DNA of 10,060 nucleotides, from positions 1 to 10,060 of the forward strand of contig MU071341.1 in NCBI GenBank assembly GCA_002284615.2. Reading direction: 5' to 3'. Within the stretch, counting starts at the first letter, position 1. Each line of letters begins with the position of its first letter. This document shows positions 8,558 through 10,060 of the stretch, piece by piece. The notes beneath the pieces are model-generated. The model had not been told where the DNA came from and made no database searches. It saw nothing but the letters and a program-made list of their open reading frames with translations. This DNA comes from Dunaliella salina. Taxonomy: Eukaryota; Chlorophyta; Chlorophyceae; Chlamydomonadales; Dunaliellaceae. Made by a program: the position numbers and the translations under genes.

Positions 8558-8579
8558 GGGGAAGGGGCAGGGGCAGGGG
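8558..8579 (+). other. Perfect G-quadruplex motif in the RG-tail coding sequence
   Basis: Four runs of exactly four G are separated by three two-base loops (AA, CA, CA). This fits a very stable intramolecular G-quadruplex on the plus (coding) strand. It arises from AGG/GGG-type codons of the RG repeat. Confidence 0.9.
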
Positions 8580-8750
8580 AAGATGTAGTGCTGGTCATGA
8601 GAGAAATGAGCAAAAGGGAAGAGGTAGGAGAAGAGAAGGAGGCACAAGTGGACGATCCCATGCAGCTGACCAAGCTGCAAGTAATGCTGCCTACCTGTTG
8701 GCAGGAGCTGAGTGTGTTTCAGTGGAGGGATTTGCATGCTGAGAGAAATA

Positions 8751-8781
8751 GGGGTAGGGGTCGAAGGGGAGGAGGCAGGGG
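8751..8781 (+). other. Second G-quadruplex-prone tract
   Basis: Four GGGG runs (8751-8754, 8757-8760, 8766-8769, 8778-8781) have loops of 2, 5 and 8 bases. The last loop is slightly long for the usual rule but itself contains GG pairs. It again coincides with an RG-rich coding box. Confidence 0.75.
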
Positions 8782-8899
8782 CAGAGTAAGAGGGAGAGCT
8801 GATTGTCCTCAAAATGCTGTACCAGTGCATGTCAGATCATATGTGTGCCAATGGCCACCACTTTCTCACCATATTGTTTCGCTCATTCCAGGTAAATGC

Positions 8900-8910
8900 T
8901 AATCAGCAAT
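8900..8910. repeat. Target-site duplication, left copy
   Basis: TAATCAGCAAT here is repeated exactly at 9159-9169. The two copies flank LINE copy B, as expected after target-primed insertion. The first base may belong to the tail at the right side, giving 10 or 11 bp. Confidence 0.85.
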
Positions 8911-9158
8911 GGATAGAATTCAAGATGAGGAGCACGTCATTTTCCATTGCACAAACCCCCATGTTGTTTCTTTGCGTGGTAAATATGCCTCTCTGTTTTC
9001 TAACAATGAGGCCCAAGATATCCATAACTTTTTACATCAAAATAATAACAAACTTTTCTTCTTTCTTCATGAAATTGTTAACTTTTATGAGCAGGCTAGC
9101 AGTCGCACGTTTTGACTGAAGGCCATATCTTTTGTAACCCTGTAACCCTGTAACCCTG
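8911..9158 (+). mobile_element. LINE 3'-end insertion, copy B (short, apparently recent)
   Basis: A 248-bp insertion flanked by an 11-bp direct repeat. It keeps only the last part of ORF2: an open frame reads IQDEEHVIFHCTNPHV, LRGKYASLF and FYEQASS and stops at 9113-9115, parallel to copy C. The 3' UTR CTGAAGGCCATATCTTT leads into a (TGTAACCC) tail. It is heavily 5'-truncated, but its frame, tail and duplication are intact, so it is probably the youngest of the three copies. It sits directly after the helicase tail. Confidence 0.9.
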
Positions 9159-9161
9159 TAA
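9133..9161 (+). repeat. (TGTAACCC)3 tail of the LINE
   Basis: Three exact TGTAACCC octamers plus TGTAA end copy B. Copy A ends in a related AACCCTGTAACCCTG. Octamer tails instead of poly(A) are known in some LINE clades. On the other strand the unit reads GGGTTACA, which is telomere-like in composition. Confidence 0.92.
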
Positions 9162-9169
9162 TCAGCAAT
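9159..9169. repeat. Target-site duplication, right copy
   Basis: Exact copy of 8900-8910, overlapping the final TAA of the octamer tail. It marks the right edge of copy B. Removing the element joins GGTAAATGCTAATCAGCAAT directly to TGCAATTGATC. Confidence 0.85.
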
Positions 9170-9183
9170 TGCAATTGATCAAC

Positions 9184-9275
9184 ATGTCTTCGTCTGCGCA
9201 GCAGATCATGTGGTATGGCCAGCAATTAGCAATGCAAGCGGCTGCACAGCTGCAACAGCCTTTGCAGCAGCCATC

Positions 9276-9318
<43 letters not shown>

Positions 9319-9381
9319 GAGCAAGAGGAGGAGCAACAGCAGCACAATGTGCGGCCTAGGCTGGGTCCTTTCTCTTCATGA
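9184..9381 (+). CDS. Small glutamine-rich reading frame of unknown function
   Basis: From the ATG at 9184 the frame gives 65 residues. It starts MSSSAQQIMWYGQQLAMQAA, continues through a Q-rich segment with 13 consecutive glutamines and an acidic EQEEE stretch, and ends in RPRLGPFSS before TGA. There is no recognisable domain. It could be the first exon of a longer gene (low-complexity Q-rich starts are common in regulators and in some transposon proteins), but no downstream exon was identified. It begins 15 bp after the LINE duplication, so its original upstream sequence has been separated by 248 bp. It may also be an artefact of the CAG repeat. Confidence 0.35.
9280..9318 (+). repeat. (CAG)12-CAA trinucleotide repeat
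   Basis: Twelve pure CAG codons followed by CAA encode 13 glutamines. The flanks (CAGCAG at 9265-9270, GAGGAGGAGCAACAGCAG at 9326-9343) are degenerate relatives of the same repeat. Confidence 0.95.
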
Positions 9382-9971
9382 CCTTCACATTTGTCTTTGG
9401 CATCATCCTGATCAGATTGGATCTGGACCTTCTGGAGATTTGCTGGGAATCACATTGTGGGTGAGATGCTACATGCTCTCAAAGGAGCTCGGCAAACCTA
9501 TATGTTGTTATAAATGCTTCACAATTCTGAGGCCTTCATGTTGTTTGATCATCCGCAACATTTGCTCTGATTCTGAAGTAAGTGGTATTTTGGTGCTCAC
9601 TGTTAGTGTCAGTGCTGATTGATGGGTCTTTCCTTAATGCACCTCAATTACTCAGATCTTTTAATTTACTTTATCAGTGGTGTGTGTGAAATTTAATAGG
9701 AATGCGTTTGGGGATACAACAAGGCTTTCAACAGGACGACTAGCTGAAGAAATAATAACAGCAGCGTTTCCAGTGGGCTAATAAGGAAATTTTTTTTGCA
9801 TTTGATCGTCCAGAAATTGTGCTGTTTCAAAAACTTATTCCTGGATTGGGCTGTTTCCAGTGAAAATTACCAATTCGGAAATTGAAATTCTGCAACCCCA
9901 ATTTTCAAAAAGCTTGATATTACTTATAAAAGTAACAAACGAAGTGCTCAACCTCTTCAAGATGTGTCTTC

Positions 9972-9974
<3 letters not shown>
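9382..9974. other. No recognisable gene
   Basis: Short plus-strand open stretches occur. One is 9386-9459, ending at a GTGAGA that could be a donor. Another is a 27-codon piece at 9698-9778 reading RNAFGDTTRLSTGRLAEEII, preceded by an AATTTAATAG that could be an acceptor. They might be exons of the Q-rich gene or a transposon remnant, but no family assignment is possible. Confidence 0.4.

Positions 9975-10060
<86 letters not shown>
9975..10060. repeat. (TG)43 microsatellite at right edge
   Basis: Forty-three uninterrupted TG dinucleotides run to the last base, so the array is cut by the window end. It is the reverse complement of the (AC)40 at the left edge. Confidence 0.98.

Larger units (their letters stand above)
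7926..8902 (+). pseudogene. PIF1-like DNA helicase, C-terminal half, frameshifted, with RG-rich tail
   Basis: PIF1 helicases are ATP-driven 5'-3' superfamily 1B enzymes that unwind DNA, including G-quadruplexes. They occur as host genes and inside Helitron-type transposons. One frame (7926-8140) reads AVGARVMLRQNINTANKLVN and VIVQFDDVEL. A second, one base off, reads RRTTSAFKEGG, TQFALSLAWGVTVHKVQG and GQACVSLSRVRSLEGV, the last two being the late PIF1 motifs (V and VI region). The frame change lies near 8115-8145. The Walker A/B half is absent. After the domain comes an NRGRGRGRGRGR tail (about 8547-8585). A similar RNRGRGRRGGGRGRVRGR (about 8745-8800) lies in another frame that stops at 8902, suggesting a second slip; the first frame stops at 8742. 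No Rep domain is present, so a Helitron origin is unproven. Confidence 0.8.

Noticed and set aside
8453..8830. A 125-codon minus-strand frame opposite the RG tail
   Set aside because: It is a proline/serine-rich mirror of the G-rich repeat on the coding strand, so a composition artefact.
7926..8902. Assignment of the helicase to a Helitron
   Set aside because: No Rep/HUH domain, no 5'-TC or CTRR-3' hairpin end was found, so only PIF1-like is claimed.
9162..9347. Cysteine-rich minus-strand frame
   Set aside because: It is the CTG complement of the CAG repeat read as TGC codons; not a real cysteine-rich protein.
9698..9778. 27-codon piece reading RNAFGDTTRLSTGRLAEEII, considered as a transposase exon
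   Set aside because: Too short, with no catalytic motif and no neighbouring exon that fits.
1..10060. CRISPR array, prokaryotic defence operon, rRNA or tRNA genes
   Set aside because: No regularly spaced repeats, no adjacent bacterial-style gene strings and no foldable tRNA were seen.

Overview
The window looks like nuclear DNA from a eukaryote, probably an alga or other protist. It has spliced genes with GT-AG introns, decayed non-LTR retrotransposons, long dinucleotide microsatellites and no bacterial gene organisation. The reverse transcriptase reminds me of LINE elements common in green algae, but that is recall, not a search, and the lineage stays open. Both ends are the same microsatellite in opposite orientation, (AC)40 at the left and (TG)43 at the right. 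The window may therefore be a whole contig whose assembly stopped in simple repeats.

Left part (1-3690, minus strand): a spliced gene for a glycosyltransferase of family GT49 (the LARGE/B4GAT1 family). I recognise seven exons between 3614 and 353. Joined at GT-AG sites they keep phase and give the family's motifs in order: TQLSIDR, GPVVAAVY, YPVNALRN, a DVD metal-binding motif, YEPYMV and GFGLNKVS. The C-terminal exon lies beyond the left edge, and the N-terminus is unresolved because of an in-frame TGA. Most introns are tiny (about 53-89 nt), but one is 1913 nt. One 87-nt intron is in phase and free of stops.

Middle part (about 3940-6360, plus strand): two head-to-tail remnants of one LINE family. 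The first is only a degraded 3' end. The second carries a reverse transcriptase and the C-terminal zinc-knuckle region, broken by frameshifts and a stop. A stretch with no recognisable gene follows (6363-7900).

Right part (7926-9974, plus strand): the C-terminal half of a PIF1-like helicase with a frameshift and an arginine/glycine-rich tail whose DNA contains strong G-quadruplex motifs. Just after it sits a third, short, apparently young copy of the same LINE 3' end. It has an 11-bp target-site duplication and a (TGTAACCC)n tail. A small glutamine-rich reading frame with a CAG repeat follows, then about 600 bp with no recognised gene up to the terminal (TG)n.

There is no sign of an operon or a multi-gene defence system. 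The strongest content is the GT49 gene model and the three-copy LINE family with its unusual octamer tail.
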